From Dokdonella_A sp963775445 (GTDB lineage: Bacteria; Pseudomonadota; Gammaproteobacteria; Xanthomonadales; Rhodanobacteraceae), in assembly GCA_963775445.1 (NCBI GenBank), contig CAVZIT010000006.1, positions 496,001 to 560,000 on the forward strand: 64,000 bases of DNA, read 5' to 3'. How positions within the stretch are numbered: position 1 is the stretch's first letter; each line of letters opens with the position of its first letter. Below are positions 1 through 9,614 of this stretch, one piece after another. A model generated the notes under the pieces. The model made no database searches. It had not been told where the DNA came from and saw nothing but the letters and a program-made list of their open reading frames with translations. A program made the position numbers and the translations under genes.

Positions 1-1042
1 TGGCCCGCAAGCCGGCGAGCGTGGTGGCGATGGCACTCGGATGGTGCGCGAAATCGTCATAGATCTTGACCCCCGCGACATCTCCTATGAGCTCGAGTCT
101 GCGCGCGACGCCATGAAAGCTGGCCAGTGCCGGCAGCGCGGTCGCAACGTCGGCCCCGGCTGCATGCGCGGCCGCGACCGCGGCGAGCGCGTTCATGACG
201 TTATGTCGACCCAGCAGGTTCCAGCGGACCTCGCCAACATCGTGTCCGTGATGGCTGATGGAAAATGCACCGCCGTCGGCCTCGACCAGCTGCGCTCTCC
301 AATCTCCGGCGTCGATGCCGAAGCTGTCGATCGGCGACCAGCAGCCCATCTGCAGCACCGCGGCGATGTTCGGGTCCTCGGCATTCACGATCAGGCGCCC
401 GTTGCGCGGAACCGTGCGCACCAGCGCATGGAACTGCTGCTTGATCGCGGAGAGATCCGGAAAGATATCGGCGTGGTCGTATTCGAGGTTGCCGAGCACC
501 GCGATCGACGCATGGTAATGCACGAACTTCGAGCGCTTGTCGAAGAATGCCGTGTCGTATTCGTCTGCCTCGATGACAAAAAGCGGGCTCGCTCCGAGCC
601 GCGCAGACACATCGAAATCGTTCGGCGCGCCCCCGATGAGGAAACCTGGCGCCAGACGCTGTGCGTCGAGAATGAACGCGAGCATCGATGTCGTGGTGGT
701 CTTGCCGTGGGTGCCGGCCACCGCGAGCACGTTGCGGTGCGCAAGCAGCGTCTCGCCGAGCCACTGCGGGCCGGACACGTACGGGATACGCGCATCGAGC
801 ATGTGTTCGATCGCCGGATTTCCGCGCGACAGCGCGTTGCCGACGATCACGAGATCCGGCACGGGATCGAGGTGTTCGGCGAGATACCCCGATTGCAGCC
901 GAATGCCCAGACGCTCGAGCTGATCGCTCATCGGTGGATAGACATTGGCGTCCGAACCGGAAACGTCGTGGCCAAGTTCGCGGGCGAGCGCCGCCAATCC
1001 GCCCATGAAGGTGCCGCAGATACCGAGGATATGCAGACGCAC
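1..1042 (-). CDS. mpl: UDP-N-acetylmuramate:L-Ala-gamma-D-Glu-meso-DAP ligase (Mpl), 3' part outside window
   Basis: Murein peptide ligase: attaches the recovered tripeptide L-Ala-D-Glu-mDAP to UDP-MurNAc in cytosolic cell-wall recycling. The reading frame opens at a GTG (1042-1040) and begins RLHILGICGTFMGG, the family's N-terminal nucleotide fold. The Mur-ligase P-loop GTHGKTTT follows, and YDDFAHHPSAI lies just before the window edge. No stop occurs before position 1, so about 347 codons of a protein usually near 450-460 residues are present. The stop of the upstream membrane-protein gene is only 3 bases from the GTG, so the two are probably co-transcribed. The GTG start rests on alignment with the family N-terminus. 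Confidence 0.93.
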   Translation of the reverse strand, partial: MRLHILGICGTFMGGLAALARELGHDVSGSDANVYPPMSDQLERLGIRLQSGYLAEHLDPVPDLVIVGNALSRGNPAIEHMLDARIPYVSGPQWLGETLLAHRNVLAVAGTHGKTTTTSMLAFILDAQRLAPGFLIGGAPNDFDVSARLGASPLFVIEADEYDTAFFDKRSKFVHYHASIAVLGNLEYDHADIFPDLSAIKQQFHALVRTVPRNGRLIVNAEDPNIAAVLQMGCWSPIDSFGIDAGDWRAQLVEADGGAFSISHHGHDVGEVRWNLLGRHNVMNALAAVAAAHAAGADVATALPALASFHGVARRLELIGDVAGVKIYDDFAHHPSAIATTLAGLRA

Positions 1043-1045
1043 GGC

Positions 1046-1609
1046 TCAGCCGATTCCGTTGAATACCGCACGACCGAGCGCCCAGTCCGCCAGCGCCCAT
1101 GCAAACGCGAGCAGGAACCCGAGGGCGAACGGCGCATTCAGCGCGCGGCGCAGGATGTGCGCATCGACCGACAGTTTCCAGACGATGACCGCGAGAGCGG
1201 TCCATGCCAGCAGAACCTGCATCGAAGTCAACTGGTCGGGACTCGACGGCGGCGCACCCGTCAACGCGGCAATCGGCAACATCAACACCGAAAACACCAT
1301 GGAGCATGCAATCAGTGCGCTGGCCGCCTGCACGAAACGCGCACCGAGGCCACGTGCCGTCAAGGCGGTCCAGGACAGACCAAGGATGAGTGCCGTCGAC
1401 AACAGCGACCGCGGCAGGATCGATCCCTTGACGTCGAGTGCGGCGCCAAGCGCGACATCCAGCGATACGCTCGCGATGATCAATACCAGCAGGAGCCGCG
1501 GCGCGTACGGCACGTCTTCGGGTCCGCGCCGCAGCTGGCAAAGATCGCGCACCAGGCGCAGGAAATCGAACAACGAGGGCCGCGGCGGATTCATGGGTTC
1601 CTGCATCAT
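1046..1609 (-). CDS. Small integral membrane protein upstream of mpl
   Basis: A 187-residue protein of unknown function. After a cytoplasmic N-terminus (SLFDFLRLVRDLCQLRRG) it shows about four to five hydrophobic segments, for example RLLLVLIIASVSLDVALG and LLAWTALAVIVWKLSVDA. The first strand is arranged like YIP1-type membrane proteins, but I cannot assign it to that family from sequence alone. It ends 3 bases before the mpl start, which suggests an operon with mpl. An alternative start is the second Met at residue 2 or Met6. Confidence 0.7.
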   Translation of the reverse strand: MMQEPMNPPRPSLFDFLRLVRDLCQLRRGPEDVPYAPRLLLVLIIASVSLDVALGAALDVKGSILPRSLLSTALILGLSWTALTARGLGARFVQAASALIACSMVFSVLMLPIAALTGAPPSSPDQLTSMQVLLAWTALAVIVWKLSVDAHILRRALNAPFALGFLLAFAWALADWALGRAVFNGIG

Positions 1610-1729
1610 GCCCTACCGGTCGTTGCACGCATGGGCGTCGAAGCGCACGCTCATCGATGAAAAAAAATGGCTGGCGACCGGTCAACCACCCCGAACAAAC
1701 TGCACGAATCGTGCTGACGGGGACGATCG

Positions 1730-2323
1730 TCAGGCGCGCAGGCGGGCTGCACCGGCGGCGCTTGCGCCCAGTGCGACGAGCACACGCTGGAATACCGTCT
1801 CCACATCTCCGACCCCATCGACGATCACCAGTTTGCCGATCGCAGCAAAATACTCCGCCACCGGCGCGGTCTGTTCGGCATAGATGCGAAGACGCTCGCG
1901 CACAGTTTCGGGCGTGTCGTCCTCGCGACCTTCCAGTTTGGCCCGACCGGCCAAGCGCTCGACAATGAGTTCAGCCGGCACCTTGATCTTTACCGCAACA
2001 TCGAGCGGCTGGCCGATGCGTGCGAGCAGCGATTCCAGCGCGCTGCATTGGGCCGGATTTCGCGGGTAACCATCGAGGATGAATCCGCGAACGACATCCG
2101 CCTCGGACAGACGGTCCTCAAGCATGCCGAGCACGATTTCGTCCGAGACCAGCTGGCCACACTCCATGACGGCGCGCGCCTTGAGCCCGAGCGGCGTGCC
2201 GGCCTTGACGGCCGCTCGCAACAGGTCGCCGGTGGATATGTGCGGCACGTCGAGCTCGACCTTGAGCATGGCCGCCTGGGTACCCTTGCCCGAACCGGGC
2301 GCGCCGAGTAGCACGAGTCGCAT
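1730..2323 (-). CDS. adk: Adenylate kinase, short-LID type
   Basis: Catalyses AMP + ATP to 2 ADP in the cytosol. The start chosen gives MRLVLLGAPGSGKGTQ, with the P-loop GAPGSGKGTQ at once; the frame is open six codons further upstream, but family alignment favours this Met. Other landmarks are the AMP-binding STGDLLRAAV, the FILDGYPRN motif, and a lid region reduced to GRAKLEGREDDTPETVRERL. That lacks the roughly 25-residue zinc or beta LID insert of long-type enzymes, and the 197-residue length agrees. It points the same way as mpl. It sits beside a PPi-dependent phosphofructokinase on the opposite strand, with the promoter region between them (2324-2469). Confidence 0.95.
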   Translation of the reverse strand: MRLVLLGAPGSGKGTQAAMLKVELDVPHISTGDLLRAAVKAGTPLGLKARAVMECGQLVSDEIVLGMLEDRLSEADVVRGFILDGYPRNPAQCSALESLLARIGQPLDVAVKIKVPAELIVERLAGRAKLEGREDDTPETVRERLRIYAEQTAPVAEYFAAIGKLVIVDGVGDVETVFQRVLVALGASAAGAARLRA

Positions 2324-2469
2324 GACGTTCCTTTGTGACACCCGCCCGCGGTCCGCGGCGCAATGCTGCGCTAGACTTGGCCGGTACGCTGGCGAACGCT
2401 AGCCGCTGGCGCAGGCTTAGTCAAACAAGGGGCGCGTCAAGCCCGCAAGCGCTTCGATTGGAGAACTCG

Positions 2470-3735
2470 ATGCCCCAGGGAAATCTGCTCTACGCACAGT
2501 CGGGCGGCGTCACGGCCGTGATCAACACCACTGCGTGTGCGGTCATCGATGCCTGCCGCAAACGTGGAGTCCGGGCGCTGGCTGCAAGGAACGGCATCGT
2601 CGGCGTGCTGCGCGAGGAACTGATCGACACCACGAAGGAGACCGCAGCCGCAGTAGCCGCGTTGCGCCATACGCCGGGCGGAGCGTTCGGATCGTGCCGC
2701 TACAAGCTCAAGTCCCTGGACGACAACCGCGCCGACTACGAACGTCTCATCGAGGTCTTCAAGGCCCACGACGTACGCTGGTTCCTGTACAACGGCGGCA
2801 ACGACTCGGCCGACACTGCGCTCAAGATCTCGAAAATCGGCAAGGCTCTCGGCCACGCTGTCAGCGTCGTCGGCGTACCGAAAACCGTGGACAACGATCT
2901 CGCCGTGACCGACTGCTGCCCGGGCTTTGGCTCGGTTGCTAAGTACACCGCGGTGTCGGTACTCGAAGCCGCTCTCGATGTGGAATCGATGGCCGAATCG
3001 TCGACCAAGGTCTTCATCATGGAAGTCATGGGCCGCCACGCCGGCTGGATTGCCGCCGCCGCGGGACTTGCGGGCGACGGACCTGACGATGCGCCGCATA
3101 TCATCTTGTTTCCGGAAGTCCCGTTCGATGAATCGCGATTCCTCGCAACGATCAAGGCGACAGTCGAACGGGTGGGTTATTGCTGTGTGGTCGCCTCCGA
3201 AGGCGTAAGGAACCGCAATGGCGATTTCCTCTCTGAAACAGGTACGCGCGATGCGTTCGGACATGCCCAACTTGGGGGCGTGGCGCCGATGCTGGCCGCC
3301 CTCGTCAAGAAAAACCTCGGCTACAAATACCATTGGGCCGTGCCGGATTATCTGCAGCGCTCGGCGCGCCACCTGGCCTCGAAAGTCGACGCCGAGCAGG
3401 CCTACGCCGTCGGCGAAGCCGCGGTCAAATACGCGCTGGCCGGCAAGAATGCAGTCATGCCGATCATCAAGCGCGTCTCCAACAAACCGTTCAAGTGGAA
3501 AATCGAAGCGGCACCGATAACGAAGATCGCGAACATCGAAAAGAAGTTGCCGCCGGGCTACCTGCGCAAGGATGGTTTCGGTATCACCGCGGCCGCCCGC
3601 AACTACTTCGAACCGCTGATCCGCGGTGAAGACCCGCCGCCGTACGACGCCAGGACCGGGCTGCCGAAGTACACGCGGCTCAAGCGCGTGCTCGTGAAAA
3701 AGAAGCTGCCGGCGTATTCGGTCGAGGGCGGGTAG
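2470..3735 (+). CDS. pfp: Pyrophosphate-dependent 6-phosphofructokinase
   Basis: Phosphorylates fructose 6-phosphate with PPi rather than ATP, reversibly, in glycolysis and gluconeogenesis. The start ATG follows TTGGAGAACTCG and opens MPQGNLLYAQSGGVTAVIN. Two positions decide the phosphoryl donor. The phosphate loop is YNGGNDS (N111, D112) where ATP enzymes have GGDGS, and the catalytic segment is PKTVDND with Lys instead of the Gly of ATP-PFK (catalytic D141). The MEVMGRHAGW substrate motif is intact. The length, 421 residues, fits the xanthomonad-type enzymes. Asn instead of the first Asp of GGDD is a small deviation. The PPi pump and soluble pyrophosphatase genes lie downstream on the same strand. 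Confidence 0.93.
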   Translation: MPQGNLLYAQSGGVTAVINTTACAVIDACRKRGVRALAARNGIVGVLREELIDTTKETAAAVAALRHTPGGAFGSCRYKLKSLDDNRADYERLIEVFKAHDVRWFLYNGGNDSADTALKISKIGKALGHAVSVVGVPKTVDNDLAVTDCCPGFGSVAKYTAVSVLEAALDVESMAESSTKVFIMEVMGRHAGWIAAAAGLAGDGPDDAPHIILFPEVPFDESRFLATIKATVERVGYCCVVASEGVRNRNGDFLSETGTRDAFGHAQLGGVAPMLAALVKKNLGYKYHWAVPDYLQRSARHLASKVDAEQAYAVGEAAVKYALAGKNAVMPIIKRVSNKPFKWKIEAAPITKIANIEKKLPPGYLRKDGFGITAAARNYFEPLIRGEDPPPYDARTGLPKYTRLKRVLVKKKLPAYSVEGG

Positions 3736-4008
3736 CTGGCCGCCGCGAGCGCACTCACCATCCAAGAACATCGCGCGGGACGTCATCCCGAACTCGACCA
3801 TCCGCTCCAGGCCCGGATCGCGCAATACCTGCTCGGGAGCGCAAACTTATGCCGGTAGTCCGCTCGCGCGCGGATCGCTTCGCCCGCTGCGCGCGATGAC
3901 GCTCGCCGCCGGCTGGCGTTCCGGCTCGCTGCCGATATACTGGGGAGATAAGTTTCGCGTTACCTACCGCTTCTTACGTCTATTGCCTTAGGTTCCCGGG
4001 AGGACTCG

Positions 4009-6036
4009 ATGTTGCAACAATACGGTCTTTGGATCGCGTTGGGCTGTGCGCTGCTTGCGATCGTTTACGGAATCTGGTCGATACGCTGGGTCCTGGCGCA
4101 GCCGGCTGGAAACGAACGCATGCAGGAAATTGCCAACGCGATACAGGTGGGCGCGCGCGCCTACCTCAACCGGCAGTACTCCACCATCGCGGTGGTGGGC
4201 GTCGTGCTGTTCGTCGTCATCGGCTTCGCGCTCGACTGGAAAACCGCGATCGGCTTCGCGATCGGCGCAATCCTGTCCGGGCTCACCGGCTACATCGGCA
4301 TGAACGTGTCGGTGCGGGCCAACGTGCGCACTGCCGAGGCTGCACGAGGCGGTATCGCGAGCGCGCTCGCGGTCGCATTTCGCGGCGGGGCAATTACCGG
4401 CATGCTCGTGGTCGGGCTCGCGCTGCTCGGGGTCACCGGTTATTACGTGGCATTGTCCACCTTTGGCAACACCCCGGATCAGGCATTGCACGCTCTGGTC
4501 GGTCTCGCGTTCGGATCGTCGCTGATCTCGATCTTCGCGCGACTCGGCGGCGGCATCTTCACCAAGGGTGCCGACGTCGGCGCCGACCTGGTGGGCAAGG
4601 TGGAAGCCGGCATTCCCGAGGACGATCCGCGCAACCCCGCGGTCATTGCCGACAACGTCGGCGACAATGTGGGCGACTGCGCCGGCATGGCAGCAGATCT
4701 GTTCGAGACGTATGCGGTCACGCTGATTGCAACAATGCTGCTCGGCGGCGTCATGGCGAGCGACACCGGCCCGAACGGCGCGTTGTATCCGCTGGTTCTC
4801 GGTGGCGTTTCGATCATCGCCTCGATCATCGGCACGTTCTTCGTCAAGACCAGTGCCGGCGGCAAGATCATGGGCGCGCTGTACAAGGGTGTCATCGTCT
4901 CGGCCGTGCTCGCGTTGATCGGCTTCATCCCGGTCACCCAGCAACTGATGGCCGGCAGCGTGTATGGCGTGTGGAACATCTTCGGCTGCGCCGTGATCGG
5001 CCTGGTTCTTACCGGCCTCATCGTGTGGATCACCGAGTACTACACGGCCACCGAGTTCGGCCCGGTGCGCCATGTCGCGGCCGCATCGACGACCGGCCAT
5101 GCGACCAACATCATCGCGGGACTCGGCGTATCGATGAAATCCACGGCGTGGCCGGTGCTCGCGATCTGCGCGGCCATCTGGAGCGCTTACTATCTCGCAG
5201 GCCTTTACGGCATCGCGATCGCGGCGACCGCGATGCTGTCGATGACCGGCATGATCGTTGCGCTCGACGCCTATGGCCCGATCACCGACAACGCCGGCGG
5301 TATCGCCGAGATGGCCGACATGCCGCCCGAGGTGCGCGCGGTCACCGATCCGCTCGACGCGGTCGGCAACACCACCAAGGCCGTGACCAAGGGCTACGCG
5401 ATCGGCTCGGCTGCGCTTGCCGCACTGGTCCTGTTCGCGGACTACACCCACAAGCTCGGCATCGAGCACCCGGATCAGATTTTCACGTTCGACATCTCCG
5501 ATCACATGGTCATCATCGGCCTGCTGATCGGCGGCTTGATTCCGTATCTGTTCGGCGCGATGGCGATGGAGGCGGTCGGACGCGCGGCCGGCGCGGTGGT
5601 CGAGGAAGTGCGTCGCCAGTTCCGCGAGATCAAGGGGATCATGGAAGGCACCACCAAACCCGATTATTCGCGCGCCGTCGATCTTCTGACCAAATCGGCG
5701 ATCAAGGAGATGATGATCCCGTCGTTGTTGCCGGTGCTGGTGCCGATCCTGGTCGGCTTCATCCTCGGGCCCAAGGCGCTCGGCGGCCTCCTGATCGGAA
5801 CGATCGTGACCGGCCTGTTCGTCGCGATCTCGATGACCACGGGCGGCGGCGCGTGGGACAACGCGAAGAAATACATCGAGGACGGCAATTACGGCGGCAA
5901 GGGATCGGAGGCGCACAAGGCCGCCGTGACCGGCGACACTGTTGGCGATCCGTACAAGGACACGGCCGGACCAGCCGTCAATCCGCTGATCAAGATCATC
6001 AACATCGTCGCCCTGCTGCTGGTCCCGCTGCTTTAA
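4009..6036 (+). CDS. hppA: K+-independent proton-pumping pyrophosphatase
   Basis: Integral membrane enzyme that couples hydrolysis of PPi to ion (predicted H+) export across the inner membrane. It has 675 residues with about 16 hydrophobic helices. The PPi/Mg site appears as TKGADVGADLVGKVE and the acidic pair as DNVGDNVGDCAGMAADLFE. The segment GNTTKAVTKGYAIGS carries Lys at about residue 457, where K+-dependent pumps have Ala, so the K+-independent class is predicted from known family rules. A clear ribosome site, GGGAGGACTCG, precedes the ATG. The 273-base leader (3736-4008) contains no gene; a TATACT near 3936 is a weak candidate -10 box. Confidence 0.95.
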   Translation: MLQQYGLWIALGCALLAIVYGIWSIRWVLAQPAGNERMQEIANAIQVGARAYLNRQYSTIAVVGVVLFVVIGFALDWKTAIGFAIGAILSGLTGYIGMNVSVRANVRTAEAARGGIASALAVAFRGGAITGMLVVGLALLGVTGYYVALSTFGNTPDQALHALVGLAFGSSLISIFARLGGGIFTKGADVGADLVGKVEAGIPEDDPRNPAVIADNVGDNVGDCAGMAADLFETYAVTLIATMLLGGVMASDTGPNGALYPLVLGGVSIIASIIGTFFVKTSAGGKIMGALYKGVIVSAVLALIGFIPVTQQLMAGSVYGVWNIFGCAVIGLVLTGLIVWITEYYTATEFGPVRHVAAASTTGHATNIIAGLGVSMKSTAWPVLAICAAIWSAYYLAGLYGIAIAATAMLSMTGMIVALDAYGPITDNAGGIAEMADMPPEVRAVTDPLDAVGNTTKAVTKGYAIGSAALAALVLFADYTHKLGIEHPDQIFTFDISDHMVIIGLLIGGLIPYLFGAMAMEAVGRAAGAVVEEVRRQFREIKGIMEGTTKPDYSRAVDLLTKSAIKEMMIPSLLPVLVPILVGFILGPKALGGLLIGTIVTGLFVAISMTTGGGAWDNAKKYIEDGNYGGKGSEAHKAAVTGDTVGDPYKDTAGPAVNPLIKIINIVALLLVPLL

Positions 6037-6219
6037 GCAGAAGCCAATCGAGCGGCGGGCCGAGGCCCGCCCTCTCGACACGACCTCGGGTCCAAGGGAC
6101 GGGACTTGGCCGCAGCGTGCGGTCGGGTCCGCTCGCGGCAAGGGTCGCGGCAGGACCCGCCCTGCATCCGCACTTCCGCTACCATCCCCCATTGGTGCCA
6201 GGTGCGACCGGGAACCACC

Positions 6220-6768
6220 ATGCAAACCATGATCGTGCTGATCCTGATCGTACTCGCGGCATTTGCCGGGTGGGTATTCAACCGGCTGGTACGCGACCGC
6301 AACCAGGTCCATGCCGCCTGGAGCGATGTCGATGTGCAATTGCAACGCCGTCATGATCTCGTGCCTTCCCTGGTCGAGAGCGTGCGCGGTTACGCGGGAC
6401 ACGAACGCGATCTGTTCGCCCGCGTCGCGGCGGAGCGAAATGCAAGCCGCGCGGTCTCGGGTGTCGCGGCACGCGGTGACGCGGAAGCGGCGCTCGGGTT
6501 CGACCTGACGAGACTCCTGGCGCTGGGTGAGGCTTATCCCGATCTCAAGGCCAGCGCGAATTTCGCGCAGCTTTCGCGCGAGCTGGTCGACGTCGAGGAC
6601 GCGCTTCAGCACGCGCGGCGTTTCTACAACGGCTCGGTGCGGCAATACAATACGCATCTTGAGCGATTTCCCGATCTCGTGATTGCGCGCGCATTCGGGT
6701 TCCACGCGGCGGAGTTTTTCGCGGCCGCAGCCGACGCGCACGCGACGCCCGGGGTCGAATTGTCCTGA
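6220..6768 (+). CDS. LemA family membrane-anchored protein
   Basis: LemA-like protein, 182 residues: one N-terminal membrane helix (MIVLILIVLAAFAGWVFN) followed by the long helical bundle of the family, with the typical stretches RHDLVPSLVESVRGYA, LKASANFAQLSRELVDVED and ARRFYNGSVRQYN. The ATG at 6220 is chosen because it puts the membrane helix at the N-terminus. The molecular role of LemA proteins is not established. The frequent genomic partner is a DUF2207 or TPM-domain membrane protein, and here a DUF2207 gene follows 143 bases downstream on the same strand. Confidence 0.88.
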   Translation: MQTMIVLILIVLAAFAGWVFNRLVRDRNQVHAAWSDVDVQLQRRHDLVPSLVESVRGYAGHERDLFARVAAERNASRAVSGVAARGDAEAALGFDLTRLLALGEAYPDLKASANFAQLSRELVDVEDALQHARRFYNGSVRQYNTHLERFPDLVIARAFGFHAAEFFAAAADAHATPGVELS

Positions 6769-6911
6769 ACAGGTGACGGCGGCAACGATACGGTCGCGCG
6801 ACAACGATGGCACTTGCGGTTGCCGATCTGCGTTTGTCCATGGGTAACCATTCGGCGTCTGCGTTGCCGCGGTCCGGCCGGGAATTCATTCCGAACACGG
6901 GGGAGACACCC

Positions 6912-8820
6912 ATGTCCGCTCATGCGCCCACCCGCTTCCTGATTGCTTTTGCGCTGCTGGTGTTGACTGTCGCTGCTTGTCACGCCGACGAGCGCATTCT
7001 CGATTACCACGCCGACATCGAGATCGCGCCGGATGCAGGTCTCAACGTAACCGAACACATCCGCGTGCATGCCGAGGGCGACAAGATCCGTCATGGCATC
7101 TATCGCGATTTTCCGACCCGCTATCACGACCGGCTCGGAAACCACTTTGTGGTGAACTTCAAGATCGAGGGTGCGACGCGTGACGGCCACGCCGAAAGAC
7201 TGGCACACCGAAGCGCAAAGCAACGGTGTGCGCATCTATCTCGGCAATGCGAACGTATTGGTCGACAGCGGCGATCACGATTACACGCTCAGCTACCGGA
7301 CCGAACGCCAGATGGGTTTTTTCGCCGATCACGATGAGCTCTACTGGAATGTGACCGGAAATGGCTGGATATTTCCGATCGATCAGGCCAGCGCAGCGAT
7401 CCGTCTGCCACGACCGGTTCCCGTGGCCGACCTGAAGGCCTTCGGGTTCACCGGCGCGCAGGGATCGCAGGCGCACGCATTGAACGCAACCGTTGAAACC
7501 GGCGGCGCGCGTTACGCGACGACCCACGGCCTGGATTCCAACCAGGGCTTGAGCGTCGTGCTCGAATTTCCCAAAGGCATCGTCACCGAACCCGATGTTC
7601 GGCAACGGGCGCGCTGGTTCCTGCGCGACAACGGTGCGGTCCTGGCCGGCCTGATCGGATTGCTCATCCTGTGGCTGTACTACGGCATCGTCTGGAACCG
7701 TTGGGGCCGCGATCCAGAGGCGGGAGTGGTGATTCCGCTGTACCAGCCGCCCGATGGCGATTCGCCGGCGGCACTTCGCTATGTGCGCCGGATGGGTTAC
7801 GACAACACCTGTTTTGCGGCCGCGGTGCTTGGCCTCGCCGCAAAGGGACGGATCACCATCAATCAGGATGACGCGAAGGTCATCACGCTCAAACGATTGC
7901 CAGAGAAAGCTTCGGTCTCCCTGCAGCCTGAGGAGAAAGCGATCGAGGCCGAACTGTTCACCTACGGGGATTCGATCAAGCTGACCCAGACCGTGCATGA
8001 GGTCATGCAGCGCGCCCGCAGCGCACTGCAAAAGGCGCTCGCCAACGGCTACGAGAAGAAATATTTCCTCACGCACAGCAAGACCCTGCTTCCAGGCATT
8101 GCGATTTCCCTTGCCGCCATCGCGCCTGGCCTCGCGCTCGCGAGCGTCGCGGCGGCGATTTTCATGGCGTTCTGGCTCACGATCTGGAGTTTCGGTGTGT
8201 ACGCGCTGGCAAGCAGCGCCTGGCAGCAATCGCGCGCGGCGCATGGCGTGCTGTCCCGTGCCGGCTCGGTCGCTGCGTGGTTCTTCGCGCTGCCGTTCAT
8301 CGCAGGCGAAATCGCCGGCCTGATTGCACTCGGCGTCATTCTCGGGCCGCTGACGACGGCGATCTTTGCCGCACTGATCGGCACCAATATCGCGTTCGCG
8401 CACTGGATGAAGGCGCCGACCCAGGACGGGGCCAAGCTGCTCGATCGCATCAACGGTTTTCGCTGGTATCTCGGCGTCGCCGAAAAGCAGGAACTCGACT
8501 CGCGCTACCGCCCCGAATCGCGCCCCGATCTTTTTTCCGAATATCTGCCATACGCGCTCGCGCTCGATGTCGAGCAGGCCTGGGCGAAACGTTTTGCCGA
8601 CGCCTTGTCGGCCACCGAACTCGAGGCAGCCCGACCGAGCTGGTACACCGGCAATGTCGGCAGCTTCTCGGGCGCAGGCCTGGCCGGATTCACCAGCGCG
8701 ATGTCGAGCAGCCTGTCGAGCGCGATTGCCTCGTCCTCGACCTCGCCCGGATCGAGTTCCGGCGGCGGCGGTGGCGGCTCCGGCGGCGGTGGCGGCGGTG
8801 GTGGCGGCGGCGGCTGGTAA
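6912..8820 (+). CDS. DUF2207 membrane protein, split by a single-base frameshift
   Basis: The first frame (ATG 6912, after GGGGGAGACACCC) encodes a signal peptide ending near AACHADE, then a family N-terminus (YHADIEIAPDAGLNVTEHI). The frame breaks at the AAA of 7195-7197: removing one A gives RDGHAEDWHTEAQSNG and continues through ELYWNVTGNGW, several membrane helices and a C-terminus of Ser and then almost pure Gly ending in W. The span is 1909 bases, one more than a multiple of three. Family members are secreted or membrane proteins of unknown function with a Gly-rich tail. A sequencing error, a recent mutation and programmed shifting are all possible. An unshifted start at 7171 would lack the signal peptide. 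Confidence 0.82.
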
Positions 8821-8872
8821 ACTCGCGCGCCCGCCGGTCCTCCTCGGCGCCGCTTGAATCACTGGAGCATCA

Positions 8873-9421
8873 ATGGCCCTCGATCTGGTCAGTCCCGGCC
8901 GCGACGTGCCCAACGAAATCCATGTCGTCATCGAAATCCCGATGAACGAGGAGCCGGTCAAGTACGAAGTCGACAAGGCCACCGGCGCGATCTTCGTCGA
9001 TCGGGTGCTGACGACCCCGATGCGTTATCCGTGCAACTACGGCTATGTGCCGCACACGCTCGGCGGCGACGGCGATCCGATCGACGTGCTGGTGGTGATG
9101 CCGGTGCCGCTGATACCCGCGTCGGTGATCTGCTGTCGCCCGATCGGCATGCTCAGCATGACCGACGAGGCCGGCGAAGATACCAAACTGATTGCGGTGC
9201 CGATCTCCAGGGTCTTTCCGGGCTATCGCGATGTGGAGTCCGTGCGCGATCTACCCGAGCTCACGCTCGATCGCATTGCCCATTTCTTCGCACATTACAA
9301 GGATCTGGAAAAGGGCAAGTGGGTCAGGATCGAAGGCTGGCGCGGTGCCGAGGATGCCAAGAAGGAGATCCTTGCGTGCGTCGAACGCTATCGGGACGCA
9401 CCCGAAAAACCGGCGTTCTAG
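8873..9421 (+). CDS. ppa: Soluble inorganic pyrophosphatase, family I
   Basis: Hydrolyses PPi to two phosphates in the cytosol. It has 182 residues, close to the hexameric bacterial enzymes. The active-site signature is visible as GDGDPIDVLV, and the substrate and metal regions as EIPMNEEPVKYEVDK, MRYPCNYGYVP and DEAGEDTKLIAVP. It sits about 50 bases after the DUF2207 gene. With pfp and hppA it makes a chromosomal stretch with a PPi consumer, a PPi-driven pump and a PPi hydrolase. The three would compete for one pool, so their relative expression matters. Confidence 0.96.
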   Translation: MALDLVSPGRDVPNEIHVVIEIPMNEEPVKYEVDKATGAIFVDRVLTTPMRYPCNYGYVPHTLGGDGDPIDVLVVMPVPLIPASVICCRPIGMLSMTDEAGEDTKLIAVPISRVFPGYRDVESVRDLPELTLDRIAHFFAHYKDLEKGKWVRIEGWRGAEDAKKEILACVERYRDAPEKPAF

Positions 9422-9438
9422 AATCCATCTCGAAATAC

Positions 9439-9480
9439 CGTTCGCCCTGAGCGTGGCGCCAAAAGCGCGAAGTCGAACGG
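9439..9480. repeat. Degenerate copy of a dispersed repeat
   Basis: The stretch from CGTTCGCCCTGAGCG to GCGAAGTCGAACGG resembles the core of the two direct repeats at 28221-28420 (TTCGCCCTGAGCG ... GCCGAAGTCGAAGGG). It lies in the 193-base gap between convergent ppa and the glycosyltransferase gene. It is probably an old copy of the same intergenic repeat family. Confidence 0.5.
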
Positions 9481-9614
9481 CGCGCGACGAAAGCAACCGG
9501 CGCGATCGAGCAGCAGCGGTGACGCACGTTTCATGGACCAACGTCCAGATCTGCCACCTCGCGTTGGCCCAGCACTACGCACGCGCAAAGAACCGGCGCG
9601 ATTGGACCACCGTT

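Noticed and set aside
41..1660. 539-residue plus-strand frame over mpl
   Set aside because: Shadow of mpl and its neighbour. The minus-strand frame has the Mur ligase motifs.
3988..6813. 941-residue open frame on the minus strand, antisense to hppA
   Set aside because: The plus-strand protein is a textbook membrane pyrophosphatase with all motifs. Long antisense frames are expected in GC-rich DNA, and this one has His/Asp/Arg-rich low-complexity sequence with no domain.
7159..8982. 607-residue minus-strand frame antisense to DUF2207
   Set aside because: Low-complexity Arg/Ala/Gln-rich translation, opposite a recognisable family protein.
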